The position numbers and the translations under genes were made by a program. This document shows positions 1 through 10,304 of a DNA stretch of 64,000 nt, in pieces. Source of the DNA: Crossiella cryophila (lineage in GTDB: Bacteria > Actinomycetota > Actinomycetes > Mycobacteriales > Pseudonocardiaceae); assembly GCF_014204915.1 (NCBI RefSeq), contig NZ_JACHMH010000001.1, positions 2,108,001-2,172,000 of the forward strand, read 5' to 3'. Under the pieces are notes generated by a model. That model made no database searches, was not told where the DNA came from, and worked only from the letters and a program-made list of their open reading frames with translations. Numbering within the stretch: position 1 is the stretch's first letter; every line of letters begins with the position of its first letter.

Positions 1-1200
1 TGGACCGACGACCCGGAATTCGACATCACCTACCACGTGCGCCGCTCGGCCCTGCCCAAACCGGGCAGCGAGGCCCAGCTGCACGAGCTGGTCGCCAGGC
101 TGATGTCCCGGCCGCTGGACCACACCCGCCCGCTGTGGGAGGTCTACCTGGTCGAGGGCCTGGCCAAGAACCGGGCCGCGGTGATCACCAAGACGCACCA
201 GGCCATGGTCGACGGCGCGGCCGCGATCGACCTGACCCAGGTGATCCTGGACGTCTCGCCCTCGCCCCGGCAGGCGGGCGAGGAGCTGTGGATGCCGCAG
301 CCGGAGCCGAGCACCGCCCAGCTGGTGCTGGACGCGATGGCCGAGATCGTGCAGCGGCCGGGCGAACTGGTGGAGAACATGCGGGCGGCCGCGCTGGACG
401 CCGCGGCCACCGTGCGCAAGGTCACCGACGCGGTCGGCGGCCTGGCCTCCGCGGTCGGCACCGCCTACCGGCCGGCCCCCGGCAGCCCGCTCAACGCCCG
501 GATCGGCACCCAGCGCCGGTACGCGGTGGCCCGCACCCAGCTGGAGGACTACCGCGCGGTCCGCCGTCGGCACGGCGGCACGGTCAACGACGTGATCCTC
601 ACCGTGCTCACCGGCGCGCTGCGCACCTGGCTGCTCTCCCGCGGCGAGGCGGTGACCTCCTCGACCACCATCAGGGCGATGGTCCCGCTCTCGGTCAGGG
701 AGACCGAGGGCGGCGTCAACGGCGCGGGCAGCAGCGTTGGCGGCAACGCGGTCTCCTCCTACCTGGTGGACCTGCCCGTCGGCGAGCCGAACGCGGTGGT
801 CCGGCTGCACCACGTCAGCCACGCCATGCGCGCGCACCAGGAATCCGGCCAGTCCGTCGCGGCCGACGCGATCGTTCGGCTGTCCGGGTTCGCCCCGCCC
901 ACCCTGCACGCGCTGGGCGCCCGTGCGGCCAGCTCGTTCTCCCGGCGGATCTTCAACCTGGTGGTGACCAACGTGCCGGGGCCGCAGTTACCGCTCTACG
1001 CCGCTGGAGCGAGGATGATGGAGATGTTCCCGGTCGTCCCGTTGGCGATGAACCAGGCACTGTCCATCGGGGTCACCTCCTACGACGGCGGTGTCTACTT
1101 CGGACTCAACGCCGATCGGGACGCCATGTCGGATGTGGACGTGCTCGCGAGCATGGTCGAGGAGTCCTTGGAGGAACTTGTGGGAGCGGTCTCGGCATGA
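1..1200 (+). CDS. WS/DGAT-family O-acyltransferase, 5' end outside window
   Basis: Wax ester synthase/diacylglycerol acyltransferase family member, which would join acyl-CoA to a fatty alcohol or diacylglycerol to make storage lipid. The reading frame is open from base 1, and its first visible residues (WTDDPEFDITYHV) already belong to the conserved domain, so the true start lies upstream. The acyltransferase motif appears as HQAMVDG, a variant of HHxxxDG with the second His replaced by Gln. The C-terminal WES domain follows, with a conserved NVPGP stretch. The stop overlaps the next ATG by four bases, so the two genes are probably translationally coupled. The family call is firm; the lipid substrate is not visible. 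Confidence 0.88.
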   Translation, partial: WTDDPEFDITYHVRRSALPKPGSEAQLHELVARLMSRPLDHTRPLWEVYLVEGLAKNRAAVITKTHQAMVDGAAAIDLTQVILDVSPSPRQAGEELWMPQPEPSTAQLVLDAMAEIVQRPGELVENMRAAALDAAATVRKVTDAVGGLASAVGTAYRPAPGSPLNARIGTQRRYAVARTQLEDYRAVRRRHGGTVNDVILTVLTGALRTWLLSRGEAVTSSTTIRAMVPLSVRETEGGVNGAGSSVGGNAVSSYLVDLPVGEPNAVVRLHHVSHAMRAHQESGQSVAADAIVRLSGFAPPTLHALGARAASSFSRRIFNLVVTNVPGPQLPLYAAGARMMEMFPVVPLAMNQALSIGVTSYDGGVYFGLNADRDAMSDVDVLASMVEESLEELVGAVSA

Positions 1201-1700
1201 GGGTCTACCTTCCGGCGACAGTGCCGATGTTGCGCAAGCTGGTCGACAGCGGCGAGATCACCGCGATCGGCGGCACGGCCTTCGCGCTCACCCCGATGCT
1301 GCGGGAGTCCTACGCGGCCGGGGACACCGAGGAGCTGGAGTACGCGGCGATGACCGAGGCATCCCGTGCCTCGCTACGCCTGATCGCGGCCGAACTGGAG
1401 AACGGGGACAAGCCGCCGCTGCGCCGCGCGGTGGTCTCCGCCGACATCGAGGGCGTCACGCTGCGGCCCGACCTGGACTACGCCGTGGTGAAGCTGCCCG
1501 GCGTGGTGAAGCTGTCCGAGGTGGCCGCGGTGCACGTGGACGGCCCGGACGCCGAGGACGCGGTCCGGGACGCCTCCGGGGTGGTGGACGCGGCCGATCT
1601 GGGTGATCCGGACGCCGAGTTCCTGCTCGGCGAGGCCGAGGACCACGAGCTGCAGTGGTACGCCACCCAGGAGCTGCCGTTCCTGCTGGAGCTGATGTAG
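1197..1700 (+). CDS. DUF6912 family protein
   Basis: A 167-residue actinobacterial protein of unknown function that I recognise as DUF6912-like. It starts MRVYLPATVPMLRKL and has an acidic C-terminal half without membrane segments or a signal peptide, so it is probably cytosolic. The start is fixed by the ATGA overlap with the acyltransferase upstream. This coupling suggests co-expression with the acyltransferase but does not reveal a reaction. The family assignment is from memory of its characteristic N-terminus. Confidence 0.75.
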   Translation: MRVYLPATVPMLRKLVDSGEITAIGGTAFALTPMLRESYAAGDTEELEYAAMTEASRASLRLIAAELENGDKPPLRRAVVSADIEGVTLRPDLDYAVVKLPGVVKLSEVAAVHVDGPDAEDAVRDASGVVDAADLGDPDAEFLLGEAEDHELQWYATQELPFLLELM

Positions 1701-1797
1701 CCCCCGTCACTGTGCGCTGGTCGGCTACCTGCCGGTACGGATGCGAGGATGGGCCGTACCGACCCGTCCCATGTCTCGCGCAAGGAGGCGCCTCACC

Positions 1798-3426
<1,629 letters not shown>

Positions 3427-3445
3427 GCCTGACGGCACAACGTGA

Positions 3446-3481
3446 AACGGCCCGCCGCGAGTTGATCGCTGGCGGGCCGTT
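3446..3481. terminator. Hairpin terminator between convergent genes
   Basis: A perfect 11-bp inverted repeat (AACGGCCCGCC with GGCGGGCCGTT) separated by 14 bases lies between the pruA stop and the stop of the converging lipoprotein gene. The short A/T runs on its flanks suit a bidirectional terminator. Confidence 0.75.
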
Positions 3482-3491
3482 CTCCGTTGGT

Positions 3492-4331
3492 TCAGCCCGC
3501 GGATACGCCGATCTGCGCGGCCGGGGGCGCGGCGATCTCCACCGGCTTGCCCCAGTCCTGGAACTTCGCGTCCACGGTGGAGGTGAACTCGACCTTGCCG
3601 GACTCGGTGGCCCGCCAGCGCAGCGGCAGGTTGTTCGCGTCCAGCCACACCTCGTGCTTGAGCGCGCTGCGGTTGAGCTTGATCTTGGACTCGAAGTTGC
3701 CCTTGACGAACTTGTCGGTGGTGGCCGCCACGACCTTGGCGTAGTCCACGGTGATCGTGTACTTGGTCGCGGCCACGCCGTCGACCTGCTCGGGGACCGG
3801 CGCGTCGAACTGCCCCGCTGTGCCGAAGTGCGCGATGCCCCGGCTCGGGTCGCTCGCCTCGGTCATCCGCACCACGACCGGCGTCATCACCTTCGAGAAG
3901 AGGTCGTCGCCGCCCGCCTTGACCTGCCGCCACGGCTTGCCGGGGGTCTCCTTCTCGTTGTCGGCGGTCTGCAGGAAGAACTCCGTGGGCAGCTGCACGA
4001 CGGTGGTCTTGCCCTCGCCGTCCTCCGCGACCAGCAGCGAGGAGACCTTGCCGCCCTCCTCGAACCGGAGCTGGGTCTTGGTCTTGGCGGACTCGGCGGG
4101 CTTGCGCGAGTCGGCGGCGGCGGTGCTCAGGTGCACCGTCTTCTTCGCCAGCATGGCCGCGTTGACCGCGGTGACGAACTCGGTGACGTTGGTCAGCTTG
4201 GCCGCGGCGGCCGCTGAGGTGGCCGCCGAGGAGGTGGCCGGGGCGCTACTGGACGGTGCGGCGCCGCCGGAGCAGGCGCCCAGCGCGGTCAGCAGCAGGA
4301 CGCTGGTGGTGGCGAGCAGGGGTCGACGCAT
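3492..4331 (-). CDS. LppX/LolA-like lipoprotein, paralogue 1
   Basis: A 279-residue predicted lipoprotein. The signal peptide MRRPLLATTSVLLLTALGAC ends in a lipobox (LGAC), followed by a Ser/Ala/Pro-rich linker, so the protein should be lipid-anchored on the outer face of the membrane. The mature part resembles LppX/LprG-type half-barrel lipoproteins that bind lipids (family inference). It shares KYTITVDYAKV-like and HEVWLDANNLPLRW segments and the ending DWGKPVEIAAPPA with the two following genes, so the three are tandem paralogues. The start is preceded by a purine-rich GGGAAACATC stretch also seen at the other copies. Confidence 0.8.
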   Translation of the reverse strand: MRRPLLATTSVLLLTALGACSGGAAPSSSAPATSSAATSAAAAAKLTNVTEFVTAVNAAMLAKKTVHLSTAAADSRKPAESAKTKTQLRFEEGGKVSSLLVAEDGEGKTTVVQLPTEFFLQTADNEKETPGKPWRQVKAGGDDLFSKVMTPVVVRMTEASDPSRGIAHFGTAGQFDAPVPEQVDGVAATKYTITVDYAKVVAATTDKFVKGNFESKIKLNRSALKHEVWLDANNLPLRWRATESGKVEFTSTVDAKFQDWGKPVEIAAPPAAQIGVSAG

Positions 4332-4358
4332 GATGTTTCCCTTTTTTCCGTGACCGGA

Positions 4359-5147
4359 TCAGCGAACTTGCTTGGCGGGCGGCGCCACGATCTCGACCGG
4401 TTTGCCCCAGTCCGAGTAGAGGATGTCGGTGCTGGCCGGCTGGCCGTTGGTGCGCAGCTCCAGCGTTGACCAGCGCAGCGGCAGGTGGTCCGCGCTGAGC
4501 CAGATCTCGTGCTTGGCCGAGGTCCGGCCCTTGTCGAGCCGCCGCTGCAGCTGGAGTCTCGCCGCCTTGTCCGTGACGGTGGTGATGGCCTTGGCCAGGT
4601 CGACGGTGAAGGCGTACTTGACCACCCGGACGCCGTTCAGCTCGTCCTGGGTCACGCCATCCAGGTTGGCCTGGGCGAGCAGGCCGATGTGCCTGCTCGG
4701 TTCGGCCAGCCAGGACACCCCGCCCTTGATGATCTTGGAGACGTACTCGAGTTCCGGGTCGTCCTCATCGTTGATCCGCAGCCACGGCCTGGCCGGGAAG
4801 TCCTCTTCGGAGTTCTTGGACTTGGCGAAGGTCCCCTCCGGCAGGCTGACGATGATCATGGGGTTGTGGCTGGTGGCCGTGTCGTCGTAGTGCGTGGACA
4901 CCCGGTCGCCCGGCTCGTGCCGGAGCAGAACCCGGGGGCGGACGGAGCCCACGTACCCGCTGTCCGGGTCGGTGATCGCGCCGGAGAGGCTGGCCGTCTT
5001 CTTCTCCCGCATGGCGGCGGTGACCTTGCTGATGAACTCCGCCGGATTGCCGAACTTGGGCAGCTCCGGCACCACCGGGGCGGCCGGGGTGCTCGCGCAC
5101 CCGGACAGGAGCAGTGCGCTCGCCGTGGCGAGCAGCAGTCGACGCAT
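4359..5147 (-). CDS. LppX/LolA-like lipoprotein, paralogue 2
   Basis: A 262-residue predicted lipoprotein with signal peptide MRRLLLATASALLLSGC (lipobox LSGC). It carries the paralogue signature HEIWLSADHLPLRW and ends DWGKPVEIVAPPAKQVR. The ATG at 5147 is chosen because it begins the signal peptide and follows GAGGAAACACC, matching the translation-start context of its neighbours; longer frames upstream run into non-coding C-rich sequence. The 27-base gap to paralogue 1 suggests one transcript. The long upstream region carries repeated six-base C runs and an inverted repeat that may regulate it. Lipid binding is inferred from family only. Confidence 0.78.
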   Translation of the reverse strand: MRRLLLATASALLLSGCASTPAAPVVPELPKFGNPAEFISKVTAAMREKKTASLSGAITDPDSGYVGSVRPRVLLRHEPGDRVSTHYDDTATSHNPMIIVSLPEGTFAKSKNSEEDFPARPWLRINDEDDPELEYVSKIIKGGVSWLAEPSRHIGLLAQANLDGVTQDELNGVRVVKYAFTVDLAKAITTVTDKAARLQLQRRLDKGRTSAKHEIWLSADHLPLRWSTLELRTNGQPASTDILYSDWGKPVEIVAPPAKQVR

Positions 5148-5174
5148 GGTGTTTCCTCGCGCTGCGCGAGAGAT

Positions 5175-5319
5175 CCCCCCTGTGGAACCCCCCTGAGAAC
5201 CAACCCGGGCTCGCAGTACGACGCCACGACGTCCCCCCTGGTCGTCGCAGGCGTCGTACCGCTGCCCTCCCCCCAGCAGCCGGCCGGTCAAGGCCGGCGA
5301 GCCTGCTGGTGTTCCCCCC
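5175..5319 (-). promoter_or_regulatory. Leader region with five C6 runs and an inverted repeat
   Basis: Upstream of paralogue 2 there are five runs of exactly six C (G on the coding strand), at 5175-5180, 5188-5193, 5233-5238, 5269-5274 and 5314-5319. A perfect 10-bp inverted repeat, GTACGACGCC at 5216-5225 with its complement at 5250-5259, lies among them. The arrangement could be an operator or a G-quadruplex-prone leader; no factor can be named from the sequence. Confidence 0.4.
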
Positions 5320-5352
5320 TGGAGAAGAACCTAAACAAACCCGCTGACGCCT

Positions 5353-5383
5353 CGCTGTCGTCGCACTAGCCGCGACGACAGCG
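5353..5383 (-). terminator. Perfect 12-bp hairpin terminator
   Basis: CGCTGTCGTCGC at 5353-5364 pairs perfectly with 5372-5383 around a seven-base loop. It begins 23 bases beyond the stop of paralogue 3 in the transcribed direction and is followed by a T-containing tail (GGGTTTGTTTAG), as expected for factor-independent termination. Confidence 0.75.
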
Positions 5384-5406
5384 GGCCGGTTAGCTGGGGG
5401 ATCGGG

Positions 5407-6255
5407 TCACTTCTGGATCTGCGCGGCGGGCGGCGCGGTGATCTCCGCGGCCTTGCCCCAGTCGGTGAAGCGGGTGTCGGTGATGGTGGGCTTGCCGCCG
5501 AGGCCGGTGGGCCAGGTGCGCTGCCAGCGCAGCGGCAGGTTGTCCGCGGTCAGCCAGATCTCGTGCTTGACGCTGGTGATGCCGGACTTCACGTCGGACT
5601 CCAGCTGGACCTGCTGCTGGAGGTCGCTGGTGGCCGCGGCGACCTTGGCCAGGTCCACGGTGATCGTGTAGCGGGTGGTGGCGGTGCCGTCCACGGTTTC
5701 CTCGGCGGTGGCCTCCAGCTTGCCGCCGGTGCGGAACCAGGCCAGCTGCTGGGTGGGCAGCGCGGTCTCGGCCAGGGTCTTCACCTCGATCAGCTCGCCG
5801 CTGTTCTGGCGGTCCCTGGTGGACTTCTCGCTGAGCAGCCGCCACGGCTTGGCCGGGTCCGCCTTGGTCGAGGCCTGGTCCTTGGCGTAGGTGGTCTCGC
5901 CCAGCACCACCGCGCTGAGGGCGATCGCGGCGAGCTTGGGGTTCTCCCCGGTCACCGTGAAGGAGACCTGCTCGTCCTCGAAGCGCACCGCTGCGGTGGC
6001 CTTGGTCGCGACGTTCGCGATCGGGGTGTCCACGGTGGTGTTCGCGGCGGCGGTCTTCTTGCCGCGCATCGCGGTGGTGATGGCGGTGGCCAGCGTGGTG
6101 GCGTCGGTGGGCTTGGCCACCGGCGGCGCGGCCGAGGTGGCCGCCGGGGTGCTGGACGGCGCGGGCGCCGGTGGCGGCGTGGGCGTGCCGGAGGTGCAGG
6201 CGGCCAGAGCGGTCAGCAGTACCAGGCCCGAGACAGCGGGCAGCGTCGTACGCAA
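5407..6255 (-). CDS. LppX/LolA-like lipoprotein, paralogue 3
   Basis: A 282-residue predicted lipoprotein with a signal peptide ending LLTALAAC (lipobox LAAC), then a Pro/Ser/Ala-rich linker. The body contains RYTITVDLAKV and HEIWLTADNLPLRW, and ends DWGKAAEITAPPAAQIQK like its two paralogues. I place the start at the TTG at 6255 because the signal peptide begins there (LRTTLPAV aligned to MRRPLLAT) and GGGGGAACATC precedes it in the same spacing as the other copies; no ATG or GTG fits. The gene is separated from paralogue 2 by a strong terminator, so it has its own transcript. Confidence 0.75.
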   Translation of the reverse strand: MRTTLPAVSGLVLLTALAACTSGTPTPPPAPAPSSTPAATSAAPPVAKPTDATTLATAITTAMRGKKTAAANTTVDTPIANVATKATAAVRFEDEQVSFTVTGENPKLAAIALSAVVLGETTYAKDQASTKADPAKPWRLLSEKSTRDRQNSGELIEVKTLAETALPTQQLAWFRTGGKLEATAEETVDGTATTRYTITVDLAKVAAATSDLQQQVQLESDVKSGITSVKHEIWLTADNLPLRWQRTWPTGLGGKPTITDTRFTDWGKAAEITAPPAAQIQK

Positions 6256-6374
6256 GATGTTCCCCCAGTGAATGCGCGTCACGACGCCCCGGTGTCCCCC
6301 ATGGTCACCGTCGACGTCGTGTCCGCCACCGTACGCGCGCCCGGCCCGGTACGCCCGGGTTTTCGCCGGTCCGC

Positions 6375-7391
6375 TCAGTCGACCAGCTCTTCCTTGCCTG
6401 ATTTGGAGACCAGCAGCCTGCGCAGCGAGACGATCCGGTCCGCGGTCGGGCCGCCCTTGGCGAGCAGCGTCTCCAGCGCGCAGTCCGGGTCGGCTGGCGG
6501 GCCGAGGTGGCCGCAGTTGACCGGGCATTCCTCGGCGGTCTCGGCCAGGTCGTCGAAGTGCTTGACCAGGTCATCCGGCTTCACGTGCGCCAGGCCGAAG
6601 GAGCGGATGCCGGGGGTGTCGATCACCCAGCCGCCCACCTCCACCGGCAGGGGCAGGGCCAGGGTGGAGGTGGAGGTGTGCCTGCCCTTGCCCACCCCGC
6701 TGACCGCGCCGGTGGCCCGGTCCACTCCCGGCAGCAGCTTGTTGACCAGGGTGGACTTGCCGACGCCGGAATGCCCGACCAGCGCGGAGACCTGTCCGGC
6801 CAGCAGCCTGCGCAGTTCGGCGGGCTCCTCGTCGAAGCGGGTCACCACCACGTTGAAGTCCAGGCCGGAGTAGGCGGCGAGCAGCGCTTCGGCGCCCGCC
6901 AGGTCGGCCTTGGTCAGGCACAGCACCGGGGCCAGCCCGCCCGCGTAGGCCGCGACCAGGCAGCGGTCGATGAAGCCGGGCCGGGGCGGCGGATCGGCCA
7001 GCGCGACCACGATCACCAGCTGACTGGCGTTGGCCACCACCACCCGCTCGAAGGCGTCGGTGTCATCGGCGGTGCGGCGCAGCACGCTGCTGCGCTCGGC
7101 CACCCGCACGATCCTGGCCAGGGTGTCGGTCTGGCCCGAGATGTCCCCGACCAGGTCGACCCGGTCGCCGACCACGATCGGCGTGCGGCCCAGCTCGCGG
7201 GCGCGCATCGCGGTGACCTTGCGGTCAGGGTCGTCGCCGACCGCGCAGGTCCACCGGCCGCGGTCCACGGTGATCACCATGGCCTGCTCGGCGTCAGAGT
7301 GCTTGGGTCGTTGCTTGCTGCGGGGCCGGGTGCCCTTGGTGGGGCGCACCCGCACATCGGACTCGTCCAGGTTGCGCCAGCCCTGCTTCAC
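6375..7391 (-). CDS. rsgA: Ribosome small subunit-dependent GTPase A
   Basis: RsgA (YjeQ) GTPase that checks late maturation of the 30S subunit. The 338-residue protein has an N-terminal OB-fold, then a circularly permuted GTPase domain in which the P-loop GHSGVGKST follows the G4-like CLTKAD motif. The C-terminal zinc finger is visible as CPVNCGHL followed by a Cys in DCALE. It lies 13 bases downstream of aroA on the same strand, so the two probably form an operon, a common actinobacterial arrangement. Length and motif order match the family. Confidence 0.93.
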   Translation of the reverse strand: MKQGWRNLDESDVRVRPTKGTRPRSKQRPKHSDAEQAMVITVDRGRWTCAVGDDPDRKVTAMRARELGRTPIVVGDRVDLVGDISGQTDTLARIVRVAERSSVLRRTADDTDAFERVVVANASQLVIVVALADPPPRPGFIDRCLVAAYAGGLAPVLCLTKADLAGAEALLAAYSGLDFNVVVTRFDEEPAELRRLLAGQVSALVGHSGVGKSTLVNKLLPGVDRATGAVSGVGKGRHTSTSTLALPLPVEVGGWVIDTPGIRSFGLAHVKPDDLVKHFDDLAETAEECPVNCGHLGPPADPDCALETLLAKGGPTADRIVSLRRLLVSKSGKEELVD

Positions 7392-7404
7392 CGCGGAACC
7401 CCGA

Positions 7405-8700
7405 TCACCCGGCGACCCCGACCGGCTGGCCGAGCATGGCGGTCCACATCCCGCGGAAGTCCGGGATGGTCTTGGTGGTGCTGAGGATGTCGTCGACCAC
7501 CACGTCTGGCACCCGCAGGCCGAGGATGGCGCCCGCGGTGGCCATCCGGTGGTCGGCGTAGGCCTGCCACGGCCCGCCGGTGAGCGGACGGGGCTGGATG
7601 CGCAGGCCGTCCTCGGTCTCCTCGACCTCGGCGCCCAGGTTGCCCAGTTCGGTGCGCAGTGCGGCCAGCCGGTCGGTCTCGTGGCCGCGGATGTGCGCCA
7701 CCCCGCGCAGCTGCGAGGGCCCCTCGGCCAGCGCGCACAGTGCCGCGATGGTCGGGGTCAGCTCGGAGACGTCCCGCAGGTCGGCGTCGATGCCCTGCAA
7801 GCGGTCGGGCCCGCGCACGGTCAGGCCGTCGGCGGTCAGTTCGACCTGGCAGCCCATCCTGGTCAGCAGCTCGCGGATGCCGTCCCCGGCCTGGGTGGTC
7901 TCACTCGGCCAGTGCGGCACGGTGACCTCGCCGCCGGTGACCGCGGCCGCGGCCAGGAACGGGGTGGCGTTGGACAGGTCCGGCTCGATCACCACGTCGT
8001 GCGCGGCGATCGGACCGGGCAGCACGGTCCAGACATCGGCCTGGGCGGTGTCCACGATGACCCCGGCCGCGCGCAGCATCGCCACGGTCATCTCGATGTG
8101 CGGCAGCGAGGGCACCGGCTTGCCGCTGTGCCGGACGATCACGCCCTGGTCGTAGCGGGCGCCGGAGAGCAGCAGCCCGGAGACGAACTGGGAGGAGCCG
8201 GAGGCGTCGATGGTGACCTGGCCGCCGCCGAGACCGCCCTGCCCGTGCACGGTGAACGGCAGCGCGTCGCCGGTGATCTCCGCGCCGAGCGCGCGCAGCG
8301 CGTCCAGCACGGTGCCCATCGGGCGCAGCCGGGCGTGCGGGTCGCCGTCGAAGCGGATCTCACCGTCGGCCAGCGCCGAGACCGGCGGCAGGAAGCGCAT
8401 CACGGTGCCCGCCAGCCCGCAGTCCACCTCGGCCGGACCGGCCAGCGGGGCGGGGGTGATCGTCCAGGAGCCGTCGGCCGGGTTGTCGGCCACCCCGACA
8501 CCGAGCGCGCGCAGGGCCTGGGCCATCAGCAGGGTGTCCCGGCTGCGCAGTGGCGCGTGCAGGGTGCTGACGTCCTCGGCCAGCGCGGCGATGACCAGGG
8601 CCCGGTTGGTGATCGACTTCGAGCCGGGGACCGGGACGGTCGCGCGCACCGGACCCTCGGCCAGGGGTGCGGACCACGGAGTGCTGACGGTGGCGTTCAC
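7405..8700 (-). CDS. aroA: 3-phosphoshikimate 1-carboxyvinyltransferase (EPSP synthase)
   Basis: Shikimate-pathway enzyme joining phosphoenolpyruvate to shikimate-3-phosphate. The N-terminal substrate motif [11 protein letters not shown], the GTVMRFLPP loop and the C-terminal DHRMATAG segment are all visible, and the length of about 430 residues is normal. Two GTG codons are possible starts (8706 and 8700); AGGGGA at 8711-8716 lies four bases from the first and ten from the second, and I favour 8700. It is transcribed divergently from a PadR gene across a short region holding a palindrome, and it leads the aroA-rsgA pair. Confidence 0.92.
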   Translation of the reverse strand: MNATVSTPWSAPLAEGPVRATVPVPGSKSITNRALVIAALAEDVSTLHAPLRSRDTLLMAQALRALGVGVADNPADGSWTITPAPLAGPAEVDCGLAGTVMRFLPPVSALADGEIRFDGDPHARLRPMGTVLDALRALGAEITGDALPFTVHGQGGLGGGQVTIDASGSSQFVSGLLLSGARYDQGVIVRHSGKPVPSLPHIEMTVAMLRAAGVIVDTAQADVWTVLPGPIAAHDVVIEPDLSNATPFLAAAAVTGGEVTVPHWPSETTQAGDGIRELLTRMGCQVELTADGLTVRGPDRLQGIDADLRDVSELTPTIAALCALAEGPSQLRGVAHIRGHETDRLAALRTELGNLGAEVEETEDGLRIQPRPLTGGPWQAYADHRMATAGAILGLRVPDVVVDDILSTTKTIPDFRGMWTAMLGQPVGVAG

Positions 8701-8765
8701 CCGCACATCGTCCCCTATCCCGCTGAACAGCCTCTGAACAGCCTCGATTCGTTCCGGTTTGCCGC

Positions 8766-8790
8766 TACCTTGCCGCGCAAGGTACCTTGC
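8766..8790 (+). promoter_or_regulatory. Likely PadR autoregulatory operator
   Basis: The perfect palindrome TACCTTGCCGCGCAAGGTA (8766-8784) is followed by an overlapping third half-site TACCTTGC at 8783-8790, ending five bases before the padR start codon. Position and symmetry are typical of an autorepressor site. It could also affect the divergent aroA gene. Confidence 0.65.
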
Positions 8791-8794
8791 GTCC

Positions 8795-9133
8795 GTGAGC
8801 ACCGATGCGCAACTCCTCGCCCAGCTCCGCCGGGGCGTGATCGAGCACTGTGTGCTGGCCCTGCTGGACCGGGGTCCCCGCTACGGCTTCGACCTGGTGC
8901 GCGCGCTGGCCGCGGTCGAGGGCCTCGGCACCACCGAGGGCACGATCTACCCGCTGCTGTCCCGGCTGCGGAAGGACGGGCTGCTGGAGACCAGCTGGCA
9001 GCCCTCGGACCAGGGCCCGCCGCGTCGCTACTACGAGCTGACCGGGCCGGGCCGGACCGCACTGGAGGGATTCCGCCGCCACTGGCGCAGTTTCAGTGCC
9101 GCGGTGGACCAGGTTCTCGAGGGAGAGAAATGA
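8795..9133 (+). CDS. PadR family transcriptional regulator
   Basis: A 112-residue PadR-type winged-helix repressor. The N-terminal helix-turn-helix contains YGFDLVRAL and the wing region has [17 protein letters not shown], both diagnostic; the short C-terminal helix is for dimerisation. The GTG at 8795 starts the conserved region directly downstream of the palindromic operator; an earlier in-frame ATG would place the palindrome inside the gene. Its stop overlaps the next ATG (ATGA), coupling it to a membrane protein with an HAAS domain, a standard partnership for this PadR subclass. The inducing signal is not known. Confidence 0.9.
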   Translation: MSTDAQLLAQLRRGVIEHCVLALLDRGPRYGFDLVRALAAVEGLGTTEGTIYPLLSRLRKDGLLETSWQPSDQGPPRRYYELTGPGRTALEGFRRHWRSFSAAVDQVLEGEK

Positions 9134-10278
9134 ACGCCCTGAGCCATCCGATCACCGAGGACTGGCTGGCGCGCTTCGACCGCGCCGCCGCCGCACTGCC
9201 CCAGCCCCGTCGCGGTGAACTGCGTGCCGAGCTGGTCGAACACCTGGACGCGCTGATCGCCGAGGGCGAGCCGGACCTGGCCGCCGCGGTGGCGCGGCTG
9301 GGCGATCCGGCCGAGATCGTGGCCGCCGAGGGCGCGCCGGCGGTGTCCGCCGCCCAGTCCCGCGCGGCCACCGGCCTGCTGCTGTTGCCGCTGACCGGCC
9401 TGCTCTACCTGGTCCCCGCGCTGCCACCGGGTTTGCTGAACATGGCGGTGATCCTGCTGGCCGCGATCACCGTGCTCACCCTGGTGCTGCGTTCCGGCGC
9501 GGCGGCGAGCGCCCGAGCACTGGGGGTGCTCGGCGCGCTCGCGCCGCCGCTGGCCGGACTCGGCGGCATCCTGGACAAGGTCTTCCAGGCAGGCGTGAAC
9601 CCCGGGGTGAACCTGCCGCTGGGGCCGGGCAAGGAACTGTCCGTCTCCTGGCACACCGATCCGTGGCTGGCCGCGCTCGGGCAGCTCGCGCTGCTGGTAC
9701 TCGGCCTCGGCCTGCCGGTGCTGGCCGGACTCCGCCTGCGCCGCCCGGCCGCCGCCGATTCCCGGCTGTTCCTTGGCGGGCTGGCCCTGCTGCTCACCGC
9801 GCCGGTCGGGCTGGCCACCGCGCTGCTGCTCTCCGGCGCGCGCCGCGACCGGGAGGTCAGCACGCTGGTGGGCACCCCGCTGATCGTGCTGGCCGGGGTG
9901 GCCGGCGTGCTGTTGCTGGCCGTGGGCGCGCTGCTGGTGACCAGGCCCGGCCTGGCGCTGACCGCCAAGGTGCTGATCGCGCTGGCCGTGGTCACCGCGC
10001 CGATCGGGGTGGTGCTGCTCGCCCAGCACACCACGAGCAACAACGGGATCCTCCGCCAGACCGCGCTGTACCCGCTGCCCGCCGACCCGGAGGAGCGCCG
10101 CAGGCTGGGCTCCGCCTGGTACGACGAGGCCCAGGCCCAGACCATCCCGGCCACCGCGTACGCGCCCGGCCCGGCCTGGGTGCCCGCCGACCGGAACCTG
10201 CGGCTGGGCCTCGGCCTGCTGTTCGTGGTCGCGCTGCCCCTGCTGGCCGCCTGGCGCACCGGCGTCGCCAGGCGGTGA
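9130..10278 (+). CDS. Membrane protein with N-terminal HAAS domain
   Basis: A 382-residue integral membrane protein of unknown function. Residues 1-70 form the HAAS signalling domain (RRGELRAELVEHLDALI followed by RLGDPAEIVA), which in this family accompanies PadR regulators. The rest holds about seven or eight hydrophobic segments separated by short Arg-rich loops, without recognisable catalytic motifs. The start is set by the four-base overlap with padR. The pair probably senses or adjusts a membrane state, but that is inference from context. Confidence 0.8.
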   Translation: MNALSHPITEDWLARFDRAAAALPQPRRGELRAELVEHLDALIAEGEPDLAAAVARLGDPAEIVAAEGAPAVSAAQSRAATGLLLLPLTGLLYLVPALPPGLLNMAVILLAAITVLTLVLRSGAAASARALGVLGALAPPLAGLGGILDKVFQAGVNPGVNLPLGPGKELSVSWHTDPWLAALGQLALLVLGLGLPVLAGLRLRRPAAADSRLFLGGLALLLTAPVGLATALLLSGARRDREVSTLVGTPLIVLAGVAGVLLLAVGALLVTRPGLALTAKVLIALAVVTAPIGVVLLAQHTTSNNGILRQTALYPLPADPEERRRLGSAWYDEAQAQTIPATAYAPGPAWVPADRNLRLGLGLLFVVALPLLAAWRTGVARR

Positions 10279-10304
10279 CGGCCCCGCCGCGTACCGTATG
10301 CACC

